From contig CAVQQQ010000002.1 in the NCBI GenBank assembly GCA_963715025.1, positions 186,001 to 250,000 on the forward strand: 64,000 bases of DNA, written 5' to 3'. The DNA comes from DASSJT01 sp963715025 (GTDB lineage: Bacteria > Actinomycetota > Actinomycetes > Actinomycetales > Dermatophilaceae). Below the pieces are notes generated by a model. It did not search any database and had not been told where the DNA came from. It saw only the letters and a list, made by a program, of their open reading frames with translations. The translations under genes were made by a program, and so were the position numbers. The first letter of the stretch is position 1. The number at the start of each line of letters is the position of its first letter. Shown here one piece after another: positions 24,661 to 32,906 of this stretch.

Positions 24661-25866
24661 TCAGTCCCTGCTCGTCTCGCCCGGCAGCGCGAGCATCTGG
24701 TCGAGCGCCACCCGGGCCCAGTGCGCCACCTCCGTGTCGACCCGGATCGGGTTGACCACACGTCCCGCGACCAGCGACTCGAGCGCCCACACCAGGTGCG
24801 GGAGGTCGATGCGGTTCATGGTCGAGCAGTAGCAGACATTCTTCTCGAGGAAGGCGATGCTCTGTCGGGGAAACTGCTCGGCGAGACGTCGCACGAGGTT
24901 GAGCTCGGTGCCCACCACCCAGGAAGTGCCATCCGGAGCGGCTGCGACGGTCTTGATGATCTTCTCGGTCGAGCCGACCTCGTCGGCCGCCTCAACCACC
25001 TCGTAGCGGCACTCCGGGTGCACGATCACCTTCACGCCGGGGATCTCGCGCCGAGCCTGCTCCACGGCATCGAGGGTGAACCGGCCGTGCACCGAGCAAT
25101 GCCCCCGCCAGAGGATCATGCGCGCATCGCGCAGCTGCTGCGGGGTGAGGCCGCCCAGCGGCCGGTGCGGGTCGAACACCACGCAGTCGTCGAGCGAGCC
25201 GCCGAGCTCGCGCACGTAAGTGTTGCGGCCGAGGTGCTGGTCGGGGAGGAAGAGCACCTTGGTGCCCTGCCCGTGCCGCGCGAGCGCCCAGCGCAGGGCA
25301 GTCTTCGCGTTGGACGACGTGCACACCGTCCCGCCGTGGCGGCCCGTGAAGGCCTTGATGGCGGCCGAGGAGTTCATGTAGGTCACCGGCACGACGTCGG
25401 AGATGTCGGCGTCCGCCAGGTCGTCCCACGCGTCCTCGACCTGGGCTATAGCGGCCATGTCCGCCATCGAGCATCCGGCAGCCAGGTCAGGCAGGATCAC
25501 GGTCTGGTCGTCGGATGTCAGGATGTCCGCCGACTCGGCCATGAAGTGCACGCCGCAGAACACGATATGGGGCGCATCGGGCCGTGCGGCCGCGTCCTTG
25601 GCCAGCTTGAACGAGTCGCCCGTGACATCGGCGAACTCGATCACCTCGTCGCGCTGGTAATGGTGCCCGAGGACGAAGACCGAATCCCCGAGCGCAGCCT
25701 TCGCCGCGCGAGCGCGCTCTACGAGTCCGGGATCGGATGGCGCAGGCAGGTCGCCCGGACACTCGACCCCGCGCTCGGTGGCGAGGTCGCGCCCGTGCCC
25801 GAGGACGAGCAGGGGGAGCGGGGCATTCCTCGGTGCGTCCGACACGGTGTGCGGTGCGGTGCTCAC
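24661..25866 (-). CDS. nadA: Quinolinate synthase NadA
   Basis: NadA condenses iminoaspartate with dihydroxyacetone phosphate to quinolinate, the de novo entry to NAD. The 401-residue protein has the three 4Fe-4S cysteine regions: VFCGVHFMAE, RGHCSVHGRF with HPECRYE, and NVCYCSTMN. It also has LGHHYQRDEV, the PDQHLGRNT motif and the YMNSSAAIKA loop. The length fits the long actinobacterial form. The start is GTG 25866, 6 bases after TACGAT, probably leaderless. The product lies right beside a TIR NADase-type defence gene, an interesting but possibly chance pairing. Confidence 0.96.
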   Translation of the reverse strand: MSTAPHTVSDAPRNAPLPLLVLGHGRDLATERGVECPGDLPAPSDPGLVERARAAKAALGDSVFVLGHHYQRDEVIEFADVTGDSFKLAKDAAARPDAPHIVFCGVHFMAESADILTSDDQTVILPDLAAGCSMADMAAIAQVEDAWDDLADADISDVVPVTYMNSSAAIKAFTGRHGGTVCTSSNAKTALRWALARHGQGTKVLFLPDQHLGRNTYVRELGGSLDDCVVFDPHRPLGGLTPQQLRDARMILWRGHCSVHGRFTLDAVEQARREIPGVKVIVHPECRYEVVEAADEVGSTEKIIKTVAAAPDGTSWVVGTELNLVRRLAEQFPRQSIAFLEKNVCYCSTMNRIDLPHLVWALESLVAGRVVNPIRVDTEVAHWARVALDQMLALPGETSRD

Positions 25867-25984
25867 TCAGTGATCGTATGCCGTGTGGCTTGACCGGGCG
25901 GCCAGCGGCCGCCCGCCGGCATGCACCCTCCCGTCCAGCCAGGACTGAGGTGGCGTCCCGCCGGCGGCATTCATCACGTTCGTG

Positions 25985-26221
25985 GTCCTGGCGTCCGGCT
26001 GGCCCCGAAGCCGCTTCGGCGGAAGCGGCGCCGTCGCGCGGCTCACCGCGGCGCGAGCCCTGTATCTGATCACCCTCAGCCTGATGCGCTACTGCCCCGA
26101 GACCCAGACCTACGTCAAACGACGCCAGGCCGAGGGCCTGTCCAAGCGAGAAGCGATCCGCTGCGTGAAGCGATACATCGCCCGCCAGACCTGCCACGCG
26201 ATCCGCGCCGATCTCGCCCTC
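25985..26221 (+). pseudogene. IS110 family transposase, C-terminal remnant
   Basis: This stretch encodes the end of an IS110/IS116-type transposase. The diagnostic part is ALYLITLSLMRYCPETQTYV followed by KRRQAEGLSKREAIRCVKRY; IS110 proteins typically end with Arg-Tyr-C-P-x-T-x-x-Y-V-x-R-R, then EG-x-(S/T)-K-x-E-x-x-R-C-L-K-R-Y-I-A-R. The catalytic DEDD part is missing, and the segment just before looks shortened compared with the usual R-H-R-L-N-R-G-G-D-R region. The fragment fills most of the 448-base gap between nadA and the TIR gene, with no other feature seen there. It shows that a mobile element once landed here. No inverted repeats are expected for IS110. Confidence 0.75.
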
Positions 26222-26314
26222 CCAGCCGCGGCGCTGCCCCGGCACCCACCCGCCTGGGACTGCTTCGATACGCTGCGACCGGCAGAGCACCGTCGACCTG
26301 AAGTGGGAGGACCG

Positions 26315-27251
26315 ATGGCCAAGCCCCGCATCTTCTTGGGTTCGTCGGGCAAGCAGGCGAAGCTGCTCCAGGCGCTGACCCGCGGGCTCGAGGACATAGC
26401 GGACGTCGAGCCGTGGACGGCGACATTCAATCCTGGTACCACCACCCTCGGGCGCCTGGTCGAGCTGACCCGCGAGGTCGACTTCGCGGCGTTCGTCTTC
26501 GCCCAGGACGACTGGACCAGCGCCGAGGCGGCCACACCCGACGCCGATGCAGCAGCTGCCGGCCAGGCCTCCCCGCGTGACAACGTCGTCTTCGAGGCCG
26601 GACTCTTCGGAGGAGTCCTCGGCATGGAGCGAACCTTCATCCTGCACGCGAACGGCGCGAAGCTCCCGACCGATCTACTTGGCCTGACCTGCGTCCGGTA
26701 CGGCGATGCGACCAGGGTCGCCGAGGTCAAGGCCGTCAACCAGAAGTTGCGCAAGGCGATCGAGGACGATCGGCGGTCTCTCCCGGATCGAAGGGCTGTG
26801 GTGGCAGTTCTCGATGACCGAGCGAAGCAACCTGGAGCCTTCTGCGGTGAGCCTGCTGCGGATCTCACGGGATCGCGACCGCATGCTGGAGGTGAACGGT
26901 CGCGCCTGGCAGGAGGACGGCACCCTGTCCGCCCGCTACTGGAGCGAGGCGGCCAAGGAGATGAAGGACTCGGGTGGCATCTTCTACGTCTGGAAGGGCG
27001 AGCGCCCGCGCCACCCGAACGCACCGGCGATCTACGGCACCGGCGAGATCAAGCTCGAGACCGAGGACCGCGCCTCCGGATACTGGACCACCCGGTCGGA
27101 CGCCGATCCCACCCTCAACGCCCGGACATCGGGCGTCTACTTGCGCGCCGAGGCCGACGACCTCGCCGTCCTGGACGGACGCGACAACCATGCCCGAGCG
27201 GCACTGATCGCCGAGCGGATCCTGGACTGGAAGTCGCTCGCGAACGCCTGA
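26315..27251 (+). pseudogene. TIR-domain (Cap12/PycTIR type) defence protein, frameshifted
   Basis: The first part (about 150 residues from ATG 26315, GGGAGG ribosome site) is a TIR-like domain of the predicted nucleotide-binding type (PF10137). It has RIFLGSSGKQAK, the VDFAAFVFAQDDW strand, and PRDNVVFEAGLFGG carrying the presumed catalytic Glu, then MERTFILHANG and LPTDLLGL. Such domains are NADase effectors in CBASS, Pycsar and related anti-phage systems. After about residue 154 the sense continues in another frame for about 155 residues (GLWWQFSMTERSNL, GIFYVWKGERP, IYGTGEIKLE). Removing one C from the CCC at 26782-26784 joins both parts into one 311-residue protein. So it is a broken gene or a sequence error; a stop at 27343 ends the unshifted frame. 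No nucleotide cyclase gene is nearby. Confidence 0.8.
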
Positions 27252-27505
27252 AGGGCTTCGAGACCGGTCGCTGTGCCTGTCCGTTCCCTCCACGGCGGCG
27301 TTCCTCAGGACCGTGCGGCGTCCGCTCTCAGTCACCACCCTGATCGTCAAGACGGGTGGGCACCGCGAGTCACTCTGGGCGGCCGAGCTCCCGAGAGCGC
27401 TTCGATGGCCGGCGAACAGCCTGCCCGGCATTGGACCCTGACCGGGCGCTGGCCCGGACGCTGACCGGCGCAGGCACCCCGGGAGATTCGTCGAGATGCC
27501 ACCAT

Positions 27506-28684
27506 GTGCGGGTGCACGTCGTCATCGCGCCCGACAGCTTTGCCGGCACCCTGACCGCGGCCCAGGCCGCCGAGGCCATGGCGGCCGGCTGGCGCCAGTC
27601 GGCCCCCCACGACTTGGTTACCCTCCTTCCCCTGTCGGACGGCGGACCCGGCTTCCTGGACGTGCTCAGCCGTGCCCTGCCCGCTGACCGGGTGGAGACG
27701 GTTATGGTGACCGTCGCCGACCCGCTGGGCCGCGACGTGCCCGCCGCGTTTCTGGTGCGCACCGACGAGGGCAAGCGCACGGCATACGTCGAGTCGGCCC
27801 ACGCCGCGGGGCTGCACCTGCTCGGTGCCGACGAGCGCAATCCAGCCATCACGAGCAGCTATGGGGTCGGCCAGCTCCTGCGCGCCGCGCTTGCCGAGGG
27901 CGTCGACCGCATCGTCGTGGGGCTGGGCGGCAGCGGCACCAACGACGCCGGCGCTGGCATGCTGGCCGCCCTTGGGGCCGGCTCGACGGAGGACCTGGCC
28001 CGGGGTGGTCTGGCCCTCTGCGACCTCACCGACGACGCGCTTGCGGGGCTGCCCGCGGTGCGGGGGCGGCTGGCCGGCACCGAGATCGTGCTCGCGACCG
28101 ATGTTGACAACCCGTTGCTGGGACTGCAGGGCGCAAGTGCCGTCTACGCGCCGCAGAAGGGCGCCTCGCCGGAGCTGGCCCAGGACCTGGAGCGGGCACT
28201 CGGGCGGTTCGCGGAGGTTGCGCGCCGCACCCTGCCGCAGAGCGCTGACCTCCTCACGGGTGACCATCGACGTCCGGACCGCGAGCCGGGCGCGGGCGCG
28301 GCCGGGGGGCTCGGGTACGGGCTACTGCTCCTTGGTGGCCACCGCGTGCCGGGGGTCCACGAGGTGCTCGAGGCGGTGGGGTTCCGCGCCCTCGTCGAGG
28401 CGGCCGACCTGGTGGTGACCGGCGAGGGGTGCTTCGACTGGCAGAGCCTGCACGGCAAGGTGGTGGCGGGGGTGGCCGCGGTGGCCCTCGAGACGGGAAC
28501 CCCCGCTGTGCTCATCGCGGGCCAGACCATGGTCGGCCGGCGGGAGGCCATGGAGCTCGGGCTGAGCGGCACCTACGCAGTCGCCAGTGGGGCGGCCGAG
28601 GTGCAGGCTGCCCACGCCGATCCCGTGGGTACCCTCACGGCGCGCGCGGCGCGGGTGGCGGCCACCTGGTCACCCTCACGCTGA
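27506..28684 (+). CDS. glxK: Glycerate kinase
   Basis: The 392-residue protein belongs to the GlxK family, which phosphorylates D-glycerate. It shows IAPDSFAGTLTAAQAAEAM at the N-terminus, PLSDGGPGFLDVL, GLGGSGTNDAGAGML and the late VVTGEGCFDWQSLHGK motif. The start is GTG 27506; the out-of-frame ATG at 27504 is not used. The 254 bases before it (27252-27505) follow the TIR gene and contain nothing clear. M. tuberculosis Rv2205c holds the same place beside the ErpA gene. Confidence 0.93.
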   Translation: MRVHVVIAPDSFAGTLTAAQAAEAMAAGWRQSAPHDLVTLLPLSDGGPGFLDVLSRALPADRVETVMVTVADPLGRDVPAAFLVRTDEGKRTAYVESAHAAGLHLLGADERNPAITSSYGVGQLLRAALAEGVDRIVVGLGGSGTNDAGAGMLAALGAGSTEDLARGGLALCDLTDDALAGLPAVRGRLAGTEIVLATDVDNPLLGLQGASAVYAPQKGASPELAQDLERALGRFAEVARRTLPQSADLLTGDHRRPDREPGAGAAGGLGYGLLLLGGHRVPGVHEVLEAVGFRALVEAADLVVTGEGCFDWQSLHGKVVAGVAAVALETGTPAVLIAGQTMVGRREAMELGLSGTYAVASGAAEVQAAHADPVGTLTARAARVAATWSPSR

Positions 28685-28832
28685 TCACGACGTATCCTGA
28701 GTACGACGGGTACGCAGCCACACCCAGGCCCGGGAACAAAAGCCAACCGGCATTGGTTGGCCGGAAAGACCAGCTGGTGCTGGCCGACGGCCCGCACACC
28801 GTGCACGACCCTCAGCAAAGGAACGCATCCAC

Positions 28833-29216
28833 ATGAGTGTTCAGGACGAGACGAAGGCCACCCCGGAGGCCGAGACCACGGTCGAGGCTGCCCACGGCGT
28901 CGTCCTCACCGACATCGCCGCCGGCAAGGTCAAGTCCCTGCTCGAGCAGGAGGGCCGCGACGACCTGCGTCTGCGCGTCGGTGTCCAGCCCGGTGGCTGT
29001 TCCGGCCTCATCTACCAGCTCTACTTCGACGAGCGCACCCTCGACGGTGACCTCATGCGCGACTTCGGCGGCGTCGAGGTCGTCGTCGATCGCATGAGCG
29101 CCCCGTACCTGGAGGGTGCGACGATCGACTTCGCCGACACCATCGAAAAGCAGGGCTTCACGATCGACAACCCCAACGCCGGCAGTTCCTGCGCCTGCGG
29201 CGACAGCTTCAGCTGA
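28833..29216 (+). CDS. erpA: A-type Fe-S carrier ErpA/IscA
   Basis: A-type carriers deliver Fe-S clusters to apo-enzymes. The 127-residue protein has an acidic 20-residue extension, then the HesB/IscA domain with the three ligand cysteines: GGCSG and the C-terminal SSCACGDSFS. An AAAGGA ribosome site precedes the ATG. The 148-base upstream region contains a small hairpin (28743-28762, arms GCCAACC/GGTTGGC) that may affect the leader; I do not assign it. Nearby Fe-S proteins (LipA, NadA, Rieske protein) are plausible clients. Confidence 0.93.
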   Translation: MSVQDETKATPEAETTVEAAHGVVLTDIAAGKVKSLLEQEGRDDLRLRVGVQPGGCSGLIYQLYFDERTLDGDLMRDFGGVEVVVDRMSAPYLEGATIDFADTIEKQGFTIDNPNAGSSCACGDSFS

Positions 29217-29280
29217 GCGGGCAGGTCCGTCGGCGCGGCAGGCTCAGCTGAGCCGGCCGACCGGCATACCCGCTTGAATG

Positions 29281-29312
29281 AGTGGCCCCCGACCGAACGG
29301 TCGGGGGCCACT
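29281..29312. terminator. Hairpin terminator after erpA
   Basis: A 14-bp perfect stem (29281-29294 with 29299-29312; arms begin AGTGGCCCCCGACC) closes a 4-base loop, 65 bases after the erpA stop. A minus-strand small gene ends 95 bases further on, so it may work in both directions. Confidence 0.8.
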
Positions 29313-29406
29313 GGCATGGACTGCAGCACTGGCTGGCTGGGGCGGGCCGAGCGGCCCGGCTGCGGTAGGCGGGTCAGGCGCGGCGCACCTTGGGCGCGGC
29401 CGCGCG

Positions 29407-29601
29407 TCAGCTGCCGTAGCTGCTCATGCCCTCGATGAGGTCCTGCGCCTGCTCGGGCACGGCGATGTCGTGGTGCCCGCCCGGCTCGGGCCGCGGCTCA
29501 TGGACGTCGATGTGCACGTCCTGGCAGTCGTCGGCCAGCTCCGAGACGCTGCCGGTGTCGAATCCGTCCCGCGGTGAGGGGGCCGTTGCGGGTGTGCTCA
29601 T
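29407..29601 (-). CDS. Small acidic protein, function unknown
   Basis: A 64-residue acidic protein (MSTPATAPSPRDGFDTG, then ELADDCQDVHIDVHEPRPEP and a C-terminal AQDLIEGMSSYGS). It has one Cys and several His/Asp residues that could bind metal, which is speculation. A GGAGG ribosome site lies directly before ATG 29601. It is divergent from the adenosine kinase gene. Not recognised as any family, so it could be a lineage-specific gene. Confidence 0.5.
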   Translation of the reverse strand: MSTPATAPSPRDGFDTGSVSELADDCQDVHIDVHEPRPEPGGHHDIAVPEQAQDLIEGMSSYGS

Positions 29602-29697
29602 GTCCTCCACGGTAGGCGTGCTCGAGCGGCCGCCGCACCGTTACCGCCGGGTAGTCGCAGACTTCGCACGACCCCAGTGGGGCGGTAGGTTTTCGGC

Positions 29698-30684
29698 GTG
29701 CAGATCGCCATCACCGGGTCCATCGCCACCGACCACCTCATGACGTTCCAGGGCCGGTTCTCCGACTCGCTGGTCGTCGAGGAGCTGGACAAGCTGTCCC
29801 TGTCCTTCCTCGCCGAGGACCTCGAGATCCGTCGGGGCGGCGTGGCAGCCAACATCGCCTTCGGCATGGCCTACCTGGGCCAGCGACCGGTGCTCGTGGG
29901 TGCGGTGGGGGAGGACTTTCAGGATTACCGGAGCTGGCTCGAGCGCCACGGTGTCGACTGCCAGTCAGTCCACGTCTCTGAGACGCGGCACACGGCGCGG
30001 TTCGTCTGCACCACGGACCAGGAGATGGCTCAGATCGCCACGTTCTACGCAGGCGCCATGGCCGAGGCCCGCGCCATCGAGCTCGGGCCCATCGACCAGC
30101 GGGTGGGCGGGCTAGATCTCGTCCTGATCGGCGCCAACGACCCGGAGGCCATGCTGCGCCACACCCAGGAGTGCCGCACCCGGGGGATCCGCTTCGTCGC
30201 GGACCCCTCCCAGCAGCTCGCGTTCGCCGATGGACCGTTCATCCGCCAGCTGATCGACGGCGCGGACTACTTGTTCACCAACGAGTACGAAGCCCGGCTC
30301 ACCGAGCAGAAGACCGGGTGGACCTCGGAGGAGATCGCCTCGCGGGTCCGCACGCGGGTAACGACGAGGGGGAAGCACGGCGCGGTCGTGGAGACGGCCG
30401 GCGAGGAGCCCATCGAGGTGCCGGCGGCCCGGGAGGTCCACCGGGCCGATCCCACCGGCGTGGGGGACGCATTCCGCGCCGGCTTCCTCACCGGTCTCGC
30501 CGCGGGTCTGGACCACCGGCGCTGCGCCGAGCTGGGCTCCATGCTGGCGACCTACGTCATCGAGACCATCGGAACCCAGGAGTACCACCTCACCACCGAC
30601 GCCTTCCTCGCCCGCCTCGGGAAGAGCTACGGCGAGGAGTCGGCCAGCGACATCGCTCCCCACATCACGTGCCAGCGTCCCTGA
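29698..30684 (+). CDS. adoK: PfkB-family kinase, probable adenosine kinase
   Basis: The 328-residue protein resembles the unusual bacterial adenosine kinase AdoK (Rv2202c) of M. tuberculosis, which sits in the same neighbourhood. Motifs include the N-terminal TGSIATDHLM, the glycine motif RRGGVAANIAFGM, and the PfkB signature ADPTGVGDAFRAGF with the catalytic Asp. It would phosphorylate adenosine to AMP; other ribokinase-type substrates cannot be excluded. The start is GTG 29698, 6 bases after TAGGTT (29686-29691). It overlaps the downstream aat gene by 16 bases. Confidence 0.88.
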   Translation: MQIAITGSIATDHLMTFQGRFSDSLVVEELDKLSLSFLAEDLEIRRGGVAANIAFGMAYLGQRPVLVGAVGEDFQDYRSWLERHGVDCQSVHVSETRHTARFVCTTDQEMAQIATFYAGAMAEARAIELGPIDQRVGGLDLVLIGANDPEAMLRHTQECRTRGIRFVADPSQQLAFADGPFIRQLIDGADYLFTNEYEARLTEQKTGWTSEEIASRVRTRVTTRGKHGAVVETAGEEPIEVPAAREVHRADPTGVGDAFRAGFLTGLAAGLDHRRCAELGSMLATYVIETIGTQEYHLTTDAFLARLGKSYGEESASDIAPHITCQRP

Positions 30685-31358
30685 TCGAGCCGGAGCCGAG
30701 CAGCTGGGCCCTCTCCCTGGAGGGGGCCCGGCCGGGGGAGGACCTCGTCGCGGTAGGGGCCGACCTAGAACCCGGCACGCTGCTCGGCGCGTACCGGGCC
30801 GGGCTGTTTCCCATGGGCCTCGGCAGGCACGGCGCCCGGCCCCTGGGCTGGTGGTCGCCGGACCCCCGGGGCGTCCTGCTCCCGGGCGGCCTGCGGGTCA
30901 GCCGGTCGCTGCGCCGCTCCGTGCGGCGCTTCCACGTGACCGCCGACACCGCGTTCGCCGATGTCGTGGCGGGCTGCGCGGACCGGCGCCGGGAGGGCCG
31001 CTGGATCACCCGCGACATCGCGAGTGCATACCTCGCGCTGCACGAGATGGGCTGGGCCCACAGCATCGAGGTGTGGCGGGGGCGGGAGCTCGCCGGGGGC
31101 CTCTACGGACTCGCCATTGGCGGGCTCTTCGCGGGCGAGTCGATGTTCCACCGTGCCACCGATGCCTCGAAGGTCGCCCTGATGGCCCTGGTGGAGCGGT
31201 TCGCGACGGACGGCGACCCGCGGCGGCTCATCGACGTCCAGTGGTCGACACCTCACCTCGCGTCCCTCGGAGTGGTCGAGGTGCCGCGGCAGACGTATGC
31301 CGGGCTGCTCGCCACGGCGCTCGAGGCCCCGCAGGTCGACTTCAGTCTGCCGGGCTGA
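30669..31358 (+). CDS. aat: Leucyl/phenylalanyl-tRNA--protein transferase
   Basis: Aat adds Leu or Phe to proteins with N-terminal Arg or Lys, marking them for ClpS/ClpAP degradation. The 229-residue protein has the family motifs: AVGADLEPGTLLGAYRAGLF, the GWWSPDPRGVLLPG loop, EGRWIT, the SIEVWRGRELAGGLYGLAIG core and GESMFHRATDASK. The start is GTG 30669, inside the adenosine kinase gene (16-base overlap), suggesting coupling. The 3' end overlaps the convergent TusA gene by 17 bases. Confidence 0.94.
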   Translation: MPASLIEPEPSSWALSLEGARPGEDLVAVGADLEPGTLLGAYRAGLFPMGLGRHGARPLGWWSPDPRGVLLPGGLRVSRSLRRSVRRFHVTADTAFADVVAGCADRRREGRWITRDIASAYLALHEMGWAHSIEVWRGRELAGGLYGLAIGGLFAGESMFHRATDASKVALMALVERFATDGDPRRLIDVQWSTPHLASLGVVEVPRQTYAGLLATALEAPQVDFSLPG

Positions 31359-31572
31359 GCCGAACCAGGTGCACCACGTGGCCGTCCTCCTCGTGGACCT
31401 CGACGAGGGTCTGGCCACGCAGCCGGCACCATGCAGGGATGTCGGCACGGGCGGCCGGGTCGGTCGAGCGGACGAGGATCTCCGTCCCGGGGGCGGCGTG
31501 GCGGGCGGCCTGGGCGAGCCGGATGACCGGAAGCGGGCACCGGAGCCCGCGGGCGTCCACCTCGATGCGCAT
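31342..31572 (-). CDS. TusA family sulfurtransferase
   Basis: The 76-residue protein is a complete TusA-fold carrier: strand IEVDARGLRCPLPVIRLAQ with the persulfide Cys of the CPxP motif, then a beta-alpha-beta-beta tail ending HVVHLVRLSP. TusA proteins take sulfane sulfur from a cysteine desulfurase and pass it on. ATG 31572 is preceded by AAAGGG. An earlier in-frame ATG at 31590 overlaps the stop of the upstream desulfurase-like gene (TGATG), so the two are coupled and some relatives may be fused. The partner lacks the PLP lysine, so the sulfur source is in doubt. Confidence 0.88.
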   Translation of the reverse strand: MRIEVDARGLRCPLPVIRLAQAARHAAPGTEILVRSTDPAARADIPAWCRLRGQTLVEVHEEDGHVVHLVRLSPAD

Positions 31573-31589
31573 GGGCTGGCCCTTTCCCA

Positions 31590-32813
31590 TCACGCTCCGC
31601 CGGTGAGGCCGCCGGCCCCGAGCTGGGCCCGCACCGAGCCGACGACCGACGGGAGAGCGGCGCAGAGGCGCTCGACGTCGTCGGCGCGCGAGGGCGACAC
31701 CGACTCCAGCGGGAGGGTCAGCCGGAGGTTGCCATGGGTGAGCACGCCCATCGCCGCGAGGACGTGACTCGGCTCGAGGGTGCTCGCCGTGCACGCTGAG
31801 CCCGAGGCCACGGCGAAGCCGCGGCGGTCGAGCTCGTGCACCAAGGCCTCGCCGTCGGCGTAGAGCACCGAGAAGGTGACGACGTGGGGGAGCCGGAGGT
31901 CAGGGTCGCCCACCACTTCCACCTCGGGGATGCCGCCGGCGCACTCGCGCACCCGGGCGACCAGCCGCGACGCCCCGGCAGCGTCGGCCGCGCGCACCGC
32001 CTCCGTCTGCTGCCACGCCTCGGCTGCCGCGAGGGCCAACGGCACCCAGGGCGCCGACGGTGCATGGCCGTGTTCCTCCTCGCTGCGAGGCCCCGGAAGC
32101 CGGAACCGCATCCGCTCCGGCACCACCATCACACCAACCCCACCCGGCCCGCCCCACGACGCGGCGTCGCCGGCAAGAACGTCGTATGCCGGTGGGCCCT
32201 CCATGCGGCCCAGGCTCGCCTGGGCGTCCACGAGCAGGGGAATGCCGGCGGAACGGCAGACCTCGTGGGCCTCCGCGACGGGCTGGACCGTGCCGACCTC
32301 GCCGTTGGCCCACTGAACCGCGGCCAGGACTGTGCCATCGCACGCCACCAGGTCGCGGAGACCACCCATGTCGACGCGTCCCTCGCGGTCGACCGGTACC
32401 TCCGCCGAGAGCGAGGCGTCGTCGCCGCGGGCGGCGCGCTCGCGTGCATAGGTGAGGACCGCGGAGTGCTCGACCGCGCTGGCGACGATCCGCGCACCCC
32501 GCCGCCGGCCGGCATACGAGAGCCCGTCCAGAGCTGCCCGCACGGCGGCCGGTCCGCCGGGGTGGAACGACAGCTCCGCCGGGCGGCAGCCGAGGCCTGC
32601 GGCGATCGTCTCGCGGGCCTGGTCGAGCAGGCGTCGGGCCGCTCGGGCCTCGGCGTAGAGCCGCCGCGGATCGGCCCATCCCGCGTCGACTGCGGCCAGG
32701 AGCGTCTCACGCGCCCGGGGGTGCAAAGGGGTGGCCGCCGCGTCCAGGATCGCACGCGCCCGGAGGGGGTCCGGAGGGGCCGTCGCGGGGGCCTCTGGTG
32801 TCGGATACGCCAC
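31590..32813 (-). CDS. Cysteine desulfurase-like class V aminotransferase lacking the PLP lysine
   Basis: The 407-residue protein aligns with NifS/IscS throughout. It has the PLP-stacking His in VEHSAV (116), the Asp/Gln pair in LVDAQASLG (196/198) and the persulfide Cys in SGSACTAST (341). The PLP-Schiff-base lysine of the S-x-H-K-x-x-G-P-K-G motif is absent: the site reads AASWGGPGG, with Ser (about 219) where Lys should be. The usual N-terminal YLDNAATT start is also altered to ILDAAATP. Either it does not use PLP chemistry in the normal way or it has another role, for example as a carrier with the coupled TusA. The start is GTG 32813, 5 bases after TAACGT, divergent from ctaC. Confidence 0.85.
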   Translation of the reverse strand: MAYPTPEAPATAPPDPLRARAILDAAATPLHPRARETLLAAVDAGWADPRRLYAEARAARRLLDQARETIAAGLGCRPAELSFHPGGPAAVRAALDGLSYAGRRRGARIVASAVEHSAVLTYARERAARGDDASLSAEVPVDREGRVDMGGLRDLVACDGTVLAAVQWANGEVGTVQPVAEAHEVCRSAGIPLLVDAQASLGRMEGPPAYDVLAGDAASWGGPGGVGVMVVPERMRFRLPGPRSEEEHGHAPSAPWVPLALAAAEAWQQTEAVRAADAAGASRLVARVRECAGGIPEVEVVGDPDLRLPHVVTFSVLYADGEALVHELDRRGFAVASGSACTASTLEPSHVLAAMGVLTHGNLRLTLPLESVSPSRADDVERLCAALPSVVGSVRAQLGAGGLTGGA

Positions 32814-32839
32814 ACCTGACGTTAACTCCACCCTGGACC

Positions 32840-32866
32840 TTGCCAAGGGCGGGTCTGGAGTAGGGT
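32840..32866 (+). promoter_or_regulatory. Possible ctaC promoter
   Basis: TTGCCA (32840-32845) and TAGGGT (32861-32866), 15 bases apart, lie about 40 bases before the ctaC start. They resemble -35 and -10 boxes of the main actinobacterial sigma factor, with somewhat short spacing. The -10 box has the TANNNT form seen elsewhere in this window. Confidence 0.35.
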
Positions 32867-32906
32867 TTGGTCCGTCCGCCGGCCCACTGATGAAGAAGGT
32901 GCACCG

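Noticed and set aside
25982..27343. One long reading frame joining the IS110 remnant to the TIR domain
   Set aside because: The TIR part has its own ATG and GGGAGG site at 26315, and the two parts are unrelated; the shared frame appears to be chance.
28743..28762. Hairpin before erpA as an Fe-S regulated riboswitch
   Set aside because: The stem is only 7 bp and no conserved element could be recognised.
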